Positions 1 through 8,118 of a stretch of 39,024 bases of DNA are shown in pieces. The notes beneath the pieces were generated by a model. The model did not search any database. It was not told where the DNA came from and saw nothing but the letters and a program-made list of their open reading frames with translations. A program made the position numbers and the translations under genes. Source of the DNA: Anaerolineae bacterium. Its GTDB lineage: Bacteria; Chloroflexota; Anaerolineae; UBA4142; SHND01. Every line of letters starts with the position of its first letter. Position 1 is the first letter of the stretch. The stretch is taken from assembly GCA_020851635.1 (NCBI GenBank), contig JADZCJ010000134.1, positions 1-39,024 on the forward strand. The letters run 5' to 3'.

Positions 1-127
1 ACGCGATAATATCGGATGGCAAACTTGGGTCTTGCTTGTTCAGATCGGTAACATATGATTTTGCATTTTCTTCACGGAGAGCGCCCAAACGCAGTGCGCC
101 ATCCTGATGAAACATAACCAACTTCAT
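1..127 (-). CDS. Fumarylacetoacetate hydrolase (FAH) family protein, 5' end only
   Basis: Only the first 42 residues are in the window; the gene runs off the left edge. The translation starts MKLVMFHQDGALRLGALR and continues with YVTDLNKQDPSLPSDIIA. This resembles the N-terminus of FAH-family enzymes (2,4-diketo-acid hydrolases, fumarylpyruvate hydrolases, 2-keto-4-pentenoate hydratases), which open with MKLV.F, a short strand containing RLGAL, then a V.DL segment. The start at 127 is preferred over the ATG at 133 because AGGAG directly precedes the latter and lies 6 nt from the former. The gene is divergent from the GntR-family gene at 320 and is a likely target of it. In deoxysugar-acid catabolism such hydrolases cleave 2,4-diketo-3-deoxy acids, which would fit the aldolases and dehydrogenases downstream. 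The catalytic part is outside the window, so the exact substrate is unknown. Confidence 0.6.
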   Translation of the reverse strand, partial: MKLVMFHQDGALRLGALREENAKSYVTDLNKQDPSLPSDIIA

Positions 128-191
128 ATTCATCTCCTCTGTGTGTTCTTGTATTCTTTCGGTTGCGCCGCCAAACGGACAAAAATCATCG

Positions 192-207
192 GACTTGTTT
201 GCAAGTC
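192..207. promoter_or_regulatory. Inverted repeat in divergent intergenic region (possible operator)
   Basis: GACTTG-TTTG-CAAGTC is a perfect 6-bp inverted repeat with a 4-nt centre. It lies between the FAH-family gene and the GntR-family gene. It could be a second binding site for the regulator, but its sequence is unlike the palindrome at 271-284, so assignment is weak. Confidence 0.3.
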
Positions 208-253
208 ATCTGCGGACAGGTTGCAACAAAAAATAGCAAAAATAACGCTTAAC

Positions 254-284
254 TTGACACCTATCCTACAGTATGATAGCATAC
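254..284 (+). promoter_or_regulatory. Candidate promoter of the GntR gene with overlapping palindromic operator
   Basis: TTGACA (254-259) is a consensus -35 hexamer. TAGCAT (277-282) after a 17-nt spacer is a 4/6 match to the -10 box. The -10 is embedded in GTATG-ATAG-CATAC (271-284), a palindrome matching at 12 of 14 positions. FadR-type GntR regulators usually bind short palindromes with a GT...AC core over their own promoters, so this is a plausible autoregulatory operator. Binding is inferred, not shown. Confidence 0.45.
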
Positions 285-319
285 AGCGACACTGTTTTGC
301 AAGCGTCTGCGGAAATCTT

Positions 320-1102
320 ATGGCTGAAACCTCCAAGCCGCCGCTTCAGGTCCTCAAAAGGCGTCAGCTCTTGTATCAGGCAGTCCAGGACGAGATCAAG
401 AGCTATATCATCGCCAATAATCTGCGCCCCGGCGACCCCCTGCCGAGTGAGGGCGAACTTGCTCAACAACTGGATATCAGCCGCAACTCGGTGCGCGAGG
501 CGGTCAAAGCGCTTGAAGCGCTCGGTATCCTCGAAGCGCGCGCCGGTTCGGGCCTCTTTGTTCGAAACTTTACGTTTGATTCCATCCTGGACAATTTGCC
601 CTATGGCATCCTGTTTGCCATGGAGCAACTCGACAACCTCGTCGAAATTCGCTTTCATATCGAATATGGGATGATGGAGCGCGTCAGCCAGGAATGCACG
701 GACGAGCAGTTGAGCCACCTCCACCAGGTCCTGGATCGGTGGCGTGTGTTTGCAGAGCAAGGGCAGTATTCGGCTGCCGACGACCGCCTTTTTCATCGAA
801 TTCTTTACGAGAATGTGGACAATCCCATCTGTCTGCAAATTCTCGATATCTTTTGGGTTATTTTTCGACACGCCCAGACTGAGGCGGATTTGCCCGACGT
901 GCGCGATCCCATGCGCACCTTTTTGATTCATGAACGTCTCGTCCGGGCATTGCATGACCGTGATGTCGTCCGTATGCGCACTCTGGTCACAGAGCATCGT
1001 GAGGGTATCGAGTCCAGAATTCGTCAGATGCGTTCTGCGCCGCGTGGGGCATTGGCTGTTTCCCCTGCGACCCCTGATTCTTCCGCTCGTGCTACGACAT
1101 GA
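320..1102 (+). CDS. GntR family transcriptional regulator, FadR/FCD subfamily
   Basis: A 260-residue one-component regulator. Residues about 15-85 form the GntR winged helix (LRPGDPLPSEGELAQQL, then SRNSVREAVKALEALGI and the wing EARAGSGLFV). Residues about 100-235 form an all-helical FCD effector domain that retains the typical metal ligands Asp155, His159 (D-x3-H), His204 and His226. FCD regulators commonly sense organic acids or sugar acids and repress neighbouring catabolic genes. The ATG at 320 is chosen because residue 1 then lies just before the winged helix. An upstream in-frame ATG at 107 would add 71 unrelated residues and run through the promoter. It is divergent from the FAH-family gene and upstream of the Opp/Dpp importer, so it is the best local candidate to control the cluster. 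The ligand is unknown. Confidence 0.9.
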   Translation: MAETSKPPLQVLKRRQLLYQAVQDEIKSYIIANNLRPGDPLPSEGELAQQLDISRNSVREAVKALEALGILEARAGSGLFVRNFTFDSILDNLPYGILFAMEQLDNLVEIRFHIEYGMMERVSQECTDEQLSHLHQVLDRWRVFAEQGQYSAADDRLFHRILYENVDNPICLQILDIFWVIFRHAQTEADLPDVRDPMRTFLIHERLVRALHDRDVVRMRTLVTEHREGIESRIRQMRSAPRGALAVSPATPDSSARATT

Positions 1103-1543
1103 TCAGGATGCCTGGTCAGACGCTGACATGCGAGTTATCGAACTCGATATTCTGCTGCGCGCTTTATTCCAGCTCAGCTATCTCATGTTGATATGCCTGT
1201 GATTTCCTAATGCTCCAAGTTGTGACTTATGCCCACGATGAGGTGACACGCGTGGTTCAACTGCCCCATAGCCAAAGATAACGGTCGGGTTTTGATGGGG
1301 GGCGCGTGCTTCGCACAAGTGGGTAAAGGAGGTGCCAACTCAAGACGCTGTCATGTGTGCATTGGACCCGAAAATCTCGGTATGACAGCACAGAACCCTT
1401 TTATTGCATACACTCTATGATTGGTGCAAGAGCAAGTATTCGGGTAGGTCAAGGGAACAAGCTCCATCCTCCCCGTGCCGCCCAGCGAACCCTTGTTGGC
1501 GCACCACAATGCCCCGTATTTCCAAAGGAGGAGACTAATTACC
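1103..1543. other. 441-nt intergenic region with small stem-loops
   Basis: No convincing gene. Two short hairpins follow the GntR stop codon: TGATCAGG-ATG-CCTGGTCA (1100-1118, one wobble pair) and CGAGTT-ATCG-AACTCG (1131-1146). Neither has a T-tract. A 23-codon open frame at 1210 has no ribosome site and is not called. The last 30 nt hold the strong AAAGGAGGAG ribosome site of the binding-protein gene. A promoter for the importer is expected here, but I could not pick a convincing -35/-10 pair. Confidence 0.5.
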
Positions 1544-3259
1544 ATGAAAAGCAAGGCAATGAGTGCCAAACAGCTTTTGGTCGTACTGTCTGCCGTTTTG
1601 GTCGGCGGAATCTTTGCCGCCTGCGGTACGCCTGCGGCCGCCCCACAAGTCGTTCGCGAAACCGTCGTGGTACAAGCGACCCAGGTCGTGCGCGAAACCG
1701 TTGTAGTGGAAGGGACCCCGCAGGTAGTAGAGCGTGTTGTCACCGCAACACCGGAACCCACCTCCGCCCCCCCCTCTGCGGGCGAACCCATCGAAAATGT
1801 CCGCATCTCGATCAACTCGAAACTGACCGCGCCCGATGCTCACAAACAGATGGGTCTTGGGGCATTTATGCTGCAGTACCTTGTGGGCGGGCAATTGTTC
1901 CGTTTGAATCCCGATTTCTCGGTCACCCCGTATCTTGCGGAAGGATACGAGGTTTCGGATGACGGGCTGACCTATACCGTCAAACTCAAGCCCGACCTCA
2001 AATTCTCGGATGGTTCACCCATCACCGCGGAAGACGTGGTCTATACTTTTACGCGCTCGACCGAACTCAAGAACCCGCGCAACCTGCAGCTTGGACCCCT
2101 CGAATCCGTCACGGCCGTGGATCCGCAGACCGTCGAGTTCAAACTCACTCAGCCGTTCCCGAACCTGTTGATTGGTCTTGCCGACGCCGGTTTCAGCATC
2201 TATCCGAAAGCCGCCCTCGAAGCGGACCCGGATTACTTTGCCAAGGGTCCGTTTGTCAGCGCAGGTCAGTACGTCCTGAGCGATTGGACGCCCGGCGCAT
2301 CCGAATGGACTGTTTCAGAGAATCCGGAATTCTTTGGCGGACCGTCCATGGTCAAGAACGTCACATTCGTCGCCGTTCCTGACCAGACCTCACGCGTGCT
2401 CCAGGTGACGACTGGCGCGATTGATTATGCCTATGATCTGCCCGCGTCTGCCCGCCAGGATTTTCCCGAAGAAGTAAAAACGTTTGCCGTGCCAATCTTG
2501 GGCATGTACAATGTGAATTTTAATCTTGAACGAGCCAAGGGCCAGCCGTGGGGTGATCCCAAGGTGCGCCAAGCGATTTCGTTGGCGATTGATCGGCAGG
2601 CAATCCAAGACCGCGCCTTTTTTGGTATTTCGCCCGCGGCTGAGGGGTTCCTCTACAAGGGTCCGCCCGAATGGATTGGTGTTCTTCCGAACGGCGGCAA
2701 GCAAGACCTTGAAGCGGCTAAAGCGCTTTTGGCTGAAACCGATTGGCCGAACGGCGGTTTCGGCTTTTCAATCCAGCCCTGGGGACAGCGTCCCGGTTGG
2801 ACGGACGCTGCCACCATCATTAAAGAAAATCTCGCCGGGCTCGGGATCGAAGTGACGGTCGAACCCAAGACCGACGCCGATGCGATTGCCAATCTCAATG
2901 CCGGCAACTATGATGCGCAGTTCAGCGGCAACACCCAGGACCCCCTCTCCATGCTCAAGAACCAGTTCGCCGAAGGCGGCACCTGGACCAAGTGGTCGCG
3001 CTACAACAACCCCGAAGTGACCAAGGCGCTTGTAGATGCCGGTTTCGCGGCTGACCAGAAAACCCGCATCGAGCTTTTCCACAAAGCGCAAGAATTGGCA
3101 TATGGGGATATGGTGTTTATTCCGATCTCGGAACGCGTTGTACTTGTGGCGTCGCGCATCCCGCGCAATATTTTGTGCGAGGCAAACCTGCTCCCCGGCT
3201 ACAACCCCCGCATTGCTACGGTACAAGAATTCACTGACGGCTCGGGACCCTGCAAGTAA
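1544..3259 (+). CDS. ABC transporter substrate-binding lipoprotein, family 5 (Opp/Dpp type)
   Basis: A 571-residue extracytoplasmic solute-binding protein. It starts with a basic N-terminus and hydrophobic segment ending in the lipobox IFAAC, giving Cys27 as the lipidated residue. Next comes a Val/Glu/Thr/Pro-rich linker with a repeated VRETVVV motif, typical of Chloroflexota lipoproteins. From about residue 75 it matches SBP_bac_5: YLAEGYEVSDDGLTYTVKL, LKFSDGSPITAEDVVYTF, and the mid-domain KVRQAISLAIDRQAI. The ATG at 1544 follows AAAGGAGGAG. It opens a five-gene importer operon. Family 5 proteins bind oligopeptides, nickel, opines or oligosaccharides and sugar derivatives; next to sugar-acid and inositol genes a carbohydrate-like ligand is possible, but the ligand cannot be read from sequence. 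Confidence 0.93.
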   Translation: MKSKAMSAKQLLVVLSAVLVGGIFAACGTPAAAPQVVRETVVVQATQVVRETVVVEGTPQVVERVVTATPEPTSAPPSAGEPIENVRISINSKLTAPDAHKQMGLGAFMLQYLVGGQLFRLNPDFSVTPYLAEGYEVSDDGLTYTVKLKPDLKFSDGSPITAEDVVYTFTRSTELKNPRNLQLGPLESVTAVDPQTVEFKLTQPFPNLLIGLADAGFSIYPKAALEADPDYFAKGPFVSAGQYVLSDWTPGASEWTVSENPEFFGGPSMVKNVTFVAVPDQTSRVLQVTTGAIDYAYDLPASARQDFPEEVKTFAVPILGMYNVNFNLERAKGQPWGDPKVRQAISLAIDRQAIQDRAFFGISPAAEGFLYKGPPEWIGVLPNGGKQDLEAAKALLAETDWPNGGFGFSIQPWGQRPGWTDAATIIKENLAGLGIEVTVEPKTDADAIANLNAGNYDAQFSGNTQDPLSMLKNQFAEGGTWTKWSRYNNPEVTKALVDAGFAADQKTRIELFHKAQELAYGDMVFIPISERVVLVASRIPRNILCEANLLPGYNPRIATVQEFTDGSGPCK

Positions 3260-3267
3260 TGTTAACG

Positions 3268-3297
3268 CCCGGAGAGGAGCATGCGCTCCTCTCCGGG
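3268..3297 (+). terminator. Stem-loop between binding-protein and permease genes (attenuating terminator or mRNA stabiliser)
   Basis: A perfect 13-bp stem, CCCGGAGAGGAGC paired with GCTCCTCTCCGGG around the loop ATGC, starts 8 nt after the SBP stop codon. It has no clean T-tract (TGATCGTTTCG follows). In ABC importer operons such stem-loops commonly cause partial termination or protect the upstream mRNA, so that binding protein is made in excess of permease. Confidence 0.6.
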
Positions 3298-3324
3298 TGA
3301 TCGTTTCGTACAAGGAGAGAGGGT

Positions 3325-4332
3325 TTGTCCACTCACCAGATGGCAAAGCTGCCATCCCGCTCGCGCTTTGACGCGGTCGCGTTTGGCATGGGCATCATCC
3401 AAAATCGAATTGTATCTCGGCTGCTTCGTTCGCTCTTGGTGGGGTTTGGTGTCATGACCATTGCCTTTTTCCTGCTGCGATTGGTCCCCGGCGACCCGGT
3501 GCAGCTGCTGTTGGGTGACACGGGCACACCGGAACTGGTCGAGGCGTATCGTCAGATGCTTGGGCTGGACGGCACTTTGCCGGAACAGTATCTGCGATAT
3601 CTCGGCAGTGTGATGCAAGGTGATCTCGGGACATCGATCAATTCGAGCGTAAGTGTCAATACCATTATTGCGCGCAGTCTGCCGGTGACGTTGTGGCTGA
3701 TTGCCGTAACTATCGTTCTGGCGCTTGCCCTCGCGCTCCCGCTTTCGATTGCAGCGGCAATTTACCAGCGCACCTGGTTCGGTCACACGTTTCGAGTCGC
3801 TTCTTCCATTCTCCTCGCCACCCCTGTCTTTTACAGCGGGTTGCTTTTGCTCTTGCTTTTTGCGATTCAACTCAAAGTTGCGCCCGTGGCAGGGTATCGC
3901 ACAACGTTCCCTACCAATTTGAATTATCTGTGGCTGCCTGCGCTGGTTTTGTGCGGAGTCATGGTCCCCATTACTGCGCGGGTTTTGCAAAGTTCCGTCA
4001 TTGATACGCTCGATCAGGAATTTGTGGAAACCGCTGTCGTGCGCGGACTGGGGCGACTGACCTTCACCTGGCGTTATCTGCTCCGCCCATCGCTTGCGCC
4101 AACGATCAGTCTGCTGGGTTACATGATCGGGCAGCTGCTCAGCGCCGCCGTCGTAGTCGAGCTCGTCTTTAATCTCCCCGGAATCGGAACGTCGCTCATT
4201 GTCGAAGGTGTTCTCTTGCGTGACTATCCCGTCGTGCAGGGAATTGTATTGGTCTTTGGCATGATTGTCGTCATTGTCAGTTTTCTGTCGGACCTTGTCA
4301 GTGGCTGGCTCGATCCGCGCACTCAGACCTGA
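3325..4332 (+). CDS. ABC transporter permease, DppB/OppB type
   Basis: A 335-residue inner-membrane permease subunit. The N-terminal hydrophobic helix is followed by the family hallmark LRLVPGDPVQLLLGD. Further on are several membrane segments and the BPD_transp_1 core with the cytoplasmic EAA-type loop (ETAVVRGLGRLTFTWRYLLR) near residue 235. The start is taken as TTG at 3325, 7 nt after AGGAG; the next ATG (3340) is too far from a ribosome site. The stop overlaps the next gene's ATG by 1 nt (TGATG), indicating translational coupling with the DppC-type partner. Together they form the channel for the family 5 binding protein. Confidence 0.92.
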   Translation: MSTHQMAKLPSRSRFDAVAFGMGIIQNRIVSRLLRSLLVGFGVMTIAFFLLRLVPGDPVQLLLGDTGTPELVEAYRQMLGLDGTLPEQYLRYLGSVMQGDLGTSINSSVSVNTIIARSLPVTLWLIAVTIVLALALALPLSIAAAIYQRTWFGHTFRVASSILLATPVFYSGLLLLLLFAIQLKVAPVAGYRTTFPTNLNYLWLPALVLCGVMVPITARVLQSSVIDTLDQEFVETAVVRGLGRLTFTWRYLLRPSLAPTISLLGYMIGQLLSAAVVVELVFNLPGIGTSLIVEGVLLRDYPVVQGIVLVFGMIVVIVSFLSDLVSGWLDPRTQT

Positions 4333-5159
4333 TGAAAAGCATGACACGCGTTCTGCCCAAACTCAACGGCGAGGCGCACTGGGGTGTCGCCATCCTTGCT
4401 ATCATCATCCTCCTCGGTGTTCTGGTGCCGTTACTCAGCCCCTTCAACCCCATCCGGAGCGCGGGCGACACCTTCATTACGCCGGGAATGCCGCACCTGT
4501 TTGGGACGGACCAGCTGGGACGCGATGTTTTCACACGCACCTTTGCTGCTGCACAACTCGACATTACCCTCGCGGTGCTTGGCGTTGCTTTTCCCCTCGT
4601 GATCGGCACGTTCATGGGCGGCGTACTGGGCACAACGCGCAATCCGGTGGTTTCGGGTGCGTGGCTCATTATTATTGACGCGATCAATGCGTTCCCGTTC
4701 CTCGCCATTGTCATTGGTGTCGTTGCAATGGTCGGGTCCGGTGTACAGGGACTTTTGATTGCCCTCGCCGCGGTCAACTGGGCGCGCTATGCCAAAATCG
4801 CTCGCGCGCGTGCCTTGCAGCTGCGCGATGCAGATTTCATCCACGCGACCCAAGTGTTGGGGTATTCCCGCGTTCAAGTACTGACGCGACACATTCTGCC
4901 CAATGTGTACTCAGAATCGCTTGCCTACGGTCTCTCTGATTTTGTCATTGTCATCATCGCCATCGCAGGGCTTTCATTCCTCGGCGTTGGCGTGCGTCCA
5001 CCTGAAGCGGAGTGGGGCGCCATGATCAGTGATGGGCGACCGTTTCTCCGGCAGGCATGGTGGATTACTGTGTTTCCGGGGTTGACGCTTTCCTTGACGG
5101 CTATCGGCGTCGCGCTCTTGGCTCAGGGTTTGACGAATCGCTCGCGAGGTGAGGACTAG
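4332..5159 (+). CDS. ABC transporter permease, DppC/OppC type
   Basis: A 275-residue membrane permease, the usual second subunit of Opp/Dpp importers. It shows the N-terminal membrane helix followed by HLFGTDQLGRDVFTRT, a signature of DppC/OppC proteins. It then has the BPD_transp_1 core with five predicted membrane segments and the cytoplasmic EAA loop HATQVLGYSRVQVLTRHILP. The GVRPPEAEWGAMISDGR segment near the C-terminus is also typical. The start overlaps the stop of the DppB-like gene by 1 nt and the stop TAG overlaps the GTG start of the ATPase gene, so the operon is tightly coupled. It is slightly shorter than the usual 290-300 residues but has all core elements. Confidence 0.92.
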   Translation: MKSMTRVLPKLNGEAHWGVAILAIIILLGVLVPLLSPFNPIRSAGDTFITPGMPHLFGTDQLGRDVFTRTFAAAQLDITLAVLGVAFPLVIGTFMGGVLGTTRNPVVSGAWLIIIDAINAFPFLAIVIGVVAMVGSGVQGLLIALAAVNWARYAKIARARALQLRDADFIHATQVLGYSRVQVLTRHILPNVYSESLAYGLSDFVIVIIAIAGLSFLGVGVRPPEAEWGAMISDGRPFLRQAWWITVFPGLTLSLTAIGVALLAQGLTNRSRGED

Positions 5160-6199
5160 TGCAAAGCGGACCCCTTTCCCTCGAAAATCGCGCGGGCGAG
5201 TTACAAGACAATGGACAACCCCTTTTGCAGATACGTGACTTGAAGGTTGGATTTGCCAAGAGTCATGGCATTTTGCCGGTGATCAACACCGCGAACCTGA
5301 CGTTGGGCCGCCGCGAAGCGATCGGTGTGGTCGGCGAGTCGGGCTCAGGCAAGACCATGCTCTGCCGCAGTGTGCTTGGCACACTGGACCGTCACGGCGC
5401 GCGCGTGTTGGGCGGACAGATTATGTTTGAGGCGCACGATTTGGCGAACGCTCCCGAGAGTGTTTGGAGCAAGGTGCGCGGCAAGCAAATTGGATATGTG
5501 CCCCAAAGCTCGCTTGCCGGGCTGAATCCCGTGATCAATGTCAAGACCCAGATGGTTGAAGCCATCACCGCCGCGCGTCCGATGAGTGTGCAGGATGCAG
5601 AAAAGGAGGCAGTCGAATTACTGGAAGTCGTGCGCATTCCGCGCGCCAAGGATGTTTTGAGAGAGTATTCGTATCAACTCTCTGGCGGGATGCGCCAGCG
5701 TGTCATGATTGCTGCCGCGTTGGCACAAAAACCAAAGCTGCTGGTGGCGGACGAGCCGACGACCGCGCTGGATGTTACCGTCCAAAAAGAAATCCTGACG
5801 CTCATTAGCCGTCTACGCCGTGAGCTAGGCATGGCATTGATTCTCGTGTCGCACGATTTGGCGGTTATCGAAGAGGTCTGTGACAGTTTGATGGTCATGT
5901 ATGCCGGAGCTTCATTCGAAGCAGGATCTGTAAGTGTCACCGTGCATGCCCCGCGTCATCCCTACACCAAAGCTCTGCACGATTCACGCGTCGATACGGC
6001 CGAGCGAGGTAAACCGCTCGAAGCAATTGCGGGTGAGCCGCCAACGATTGGTTCCTGGCCCTCCGGGTGTCGTTTTTGGCCCCGCTGTCCGCTGGGCGAT
6101 GACAAGTGTCGCGCGGGAGACCAACCCACTTTGCGCCATGTCGCCCAACAGCTGACCGCATGCATTTATGCCGAACGAATGGGTGACGGGCATGACTGA
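5159..6199 (+). CDS. ABC transporter ATP-binding protein, DppD/OppD type
   Basis: A 346-residue cytoplasmic ATPase. Walker A GESGSGKT is at residues 59-66, the Q-loop YVPQSS follows, the signature LSGGMRQR is near 173, Walker B LLVADEPT near 194, and the H-loop is in LVSHDLAV. The C-terminal 80 residues form the oligo_HPY extension with the Cys-rich SGCRFWPRCPLGDDKC and a later Cys. It begins with GTG overlapping the DppC stop; no better start exists upstream of the first conserved strand (LLQIRDLKVGF). It pairs with the following DppF-like ATPase to energise the importer. Confidence 0.93.
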   Translation: MQSGPLSLENRAGELQDNGQPLLQIRDLKVGFAKSHGILPVINTANLTLGRREAIGVVGESGSGKTMLCRSVLGTLDRHGARVLGGQIMFEAHDLANAPESVWSKVRGKQIGYVPQSSLAGLNPVINVKTQMVEAITAARPMSVQDAEKEAVELLEVVRIPRAKDVLREYSYQLSGGMRQRVMIAAALAQKPKLLVADEPTTALDVTVQKEILTLISRLRRELGMALILVSHDLAVIEEVCDSLMVMYAGASFEAGSVSVTVHAPRHPYTKALHDSRVDTAERGKPLEAIAGEPPTIGSWPSGCRFWPRCPLGDDKCRAGDQPTLRHVAQQLTACIYAERMGDGHD

Positions 6200-7001
6200 A
6201 CCATTACTCGAAGCGCGTGCTGCCACCGTCACCTATGGATATGGCGGTGCTGCCTTTAATGCGGTCAATGACGCCAACGTCTATGTTCAACCTGGTGAGG
6301 CGGTCGGCGTAGTGGGTGAGAGCGGCAGCGGCAAGACCACGCTTGCGCGCGTGCTCGTCGGTTTACAGCCTCCGACCAAAGGAAATGTGTTGCTGGAAGG
6401 CAAGCCCATTTTTGGCGCGACTGCTCAGCGCAAGTTCCCGCGCAGCGAACGTTGGAAGGTGCAAATGGTCTTTCAGGATCCCTATTCATCGCTCAACCCG
6501 CGCCAGCGCGCCTGGGAAGCGGTTGCGGAAGCGGTCAGCGCGTGGCAGGGTTTGCGCGGCAACCAAGCCAAGACAGAAGCGCTGCGGCTCTTGCGTTCCA
6601 TGGGCATCAGCCCTGAGCAGGCCGAACAATTTCCACACCGGCTCTCGGGTGGTCAGCGTCAGCGCGTCAGTGTCGCCCGTGCGCTTGCTCCCAAACCAAA
6701 AATTCTGATTGCGGATGAACCGACTTCTTCCATTGATCAGTCGGCGCAAGCCCAGCTGTTGAACCTACTTTCGCAGCTGCAACGAGAATCCGGTTTGGCA
6801 ATTCTGTTCATTTCCCACGACCTCGGACTGGTTCGCTATTTAACCTCACGGGTCTATGTGATGAAAAGAGGAGATGTTGTAGAACAAGGAGATACGGTCC
6901 GAGTCTTCAATAAACCGGAAAACCCCTATACTCGCCTGCTAATCAATTCTATTCCCGGTCACAGTTCGCTTGCAGAAACGACTTTGCCGTACGAGTCTTG
7001 A
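6192..7001 (+). CDS. ABC transporter ATP-binding protein, DppF/OppF type
   Basis: A 269-residue ATPase with Walker A GESGSGKT (about 42-49), Q-loop VFQDPYSSLNPR, signature LSGGQRQR near 151, Walker B LIADEPTSSID near 171 and H-loop ISHDLGLVRY. The ATG at 6192 lies inside the end of the DppD-like gene (8-nt overlap) and begins MTEPLLEARAATVTY, where homologues begin; an upstream ATG at 6168 would add eight residues. It ends after NPYTRLLINSIPG and lacks the longer C-terminal oligo_HPY extension of many OppF proteins, so it is a short form. It is the last gene of the importer operon; decayed sequence follows directly. Confidence 0.92.
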   Translation: MTEPLLEARAATVTYGYGGAAFNAVNDANVYVQPGEAVGVVGESGSGKTTLARVLVGLQPPTKGNVLLEGKPIFGATAQRKFPRSERWKVQMVFQDPYSSLNPRQRAWEAVAEAVSAWQGLRGNQAKTEALRLLRSMGISPEQAEQFPHRLSGGQRQRVSVARALAPKPKILIADEPTSSIDQSAQAQLLNLLSQLQRESGLAILFISHDLGLVRYLTSRVYVMKRGDVVEQGDTVRVFNKPENPYTRLLINSIPGHSSLAETTLPYES

Positions 7002-7007
7002 CCGCCC

Positions 7008-8042
7008 GTCCGTTGGGGCTTGTTGAGCACTGCGCGCATTAACGAACGCTTCATCCCTTGTTTGTGTCGCTCACCGCGCAGCGGGTTGGTCGCGGTGGCG
7101 AGTCGAAGGCAGTAAACTGCCGATGTCCACGCCGCGCAGTGGCACATTCCGCGGGCGTATGGCTCGTACGAGGCGCTGCTGGCGGACCCGCAGGTGGATG
7201 CGATTTACATTTCACTGCCGAACAGTTTGCATGTGGAATGGGCAGTCAAGTGTGCGGAGGCGGGCAAACATGTCTTGTGCGAAAAACCGCTGGCGCTGAC
7301 GACCGCTGAAATCGAGCAAATGATGGACGCGGCACATCGCGGCGGCGTCGTGATCCAGGAAGCGGCAATGATGCGCTTTCATACCCAAACAGATTTTGTG
7401 CGCGAGCTCGTCGCATGCAGGACGATTGGGGAGATTCGACTGGCGCGCGGCTTGTTCAAGTTTTTGCTCGAAAGTGCCAAAGATATTCGGTGGGTTCGTG
7501 TGGAACCCGGGCACGTACCGCGTTCGCTGGTTTCGCGCCATTTTTGACGCCGAGTCGAACGAGGTTTCGGTAGTGCAGTTGAGCAGCCTCACCGGCATGG
7601 ATTCGAGATTTTTGGGCGAGTTGAATTTTCCGGGTGGCAGCATTGCCCATTTCTTTAGCAGTTTTTTCTCCTTTGCGCACACCGAAGCAGGGATGTCGGC
7701 AGCAGCGGGTGCATTTTTCTCGACATGCCCTGAGTGAATTTGTCCGAACGAGACGCGCATGTGAATTGGGTGCAGGAAAGGGGCACGCGGTAGACCGGGA
7801 CCTTCGGCAGCGTGGACAACATCGAGCGGGATTCGCGCGCGTTCGAGCAAGTGAATCTGTCTCAGGACGAGATCGAATCGATGGCTGCTTCGATTCCGGA
7901 CAACGCGCCGCAATAAATTTCGCTCGCCGGCAGTTACAACAACACTGCCATTGTCACTGCGCTCTACTCGTCCGCGAAACAGAGACGTCCGATCGCCGTC
8001 GAAACCACAAGAAGCATAGCGCCTTGTGCGCGTTCCACATAG
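7008..8042 (+). pseudogene. Decayed Gfo/Idh/MocA-type oxidoreductase and adjoining remnant
   Basis: Pieces of a nucleotide-binding oxidoreductase are spread over two frames. Frame A starts VRWGLLSTARINERFIP (from 7008) and is stopped in frame by TAA at 7113. It then resumes with AYGSYEALLADPQVDAIYIS and AGKHVLCEKPLAL, the EKP motif of Gfo/Idh enzymes, to about 7510. The C-terminal domain continues in another frame (FRAIFDAESNEV, FLGELNFPGGSIAHFF) to a TGA at 7735. The expected segment with the family's conserved His/Asp region is missing at the junction, so there is a deletion plus frameshift. A third piece (FEQVNLSQDEIESMAAS, TAA at 7914, then SYNNTAIVTALYSSA to TAG 8042) looks like a C-terminus but may come from another gene. 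Not functional as sequenced; assembly indels could explain part of it. Confidence 0.75.
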
Positions 8043-8118
8043 GATCGCGACCCGGGTAGCATAGCGCCTGGTTTGCGTGTTGTATTGTAGATAACGACAT
8101 CCCTACGGGAGCATCCTC

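Noticed and set aside
107-319. 71-codon N-terminal extension of the GntR-family gene
   Set aside because: It runs through the divergent promoter and palindromes, has no ribosome site, and the winged helix begins just after ATG 320.
1210-1281. 23-codon open frame in the gap after the GntR gene
   Set aside because: No ribosome site, no motif, and too short to separate from chance.
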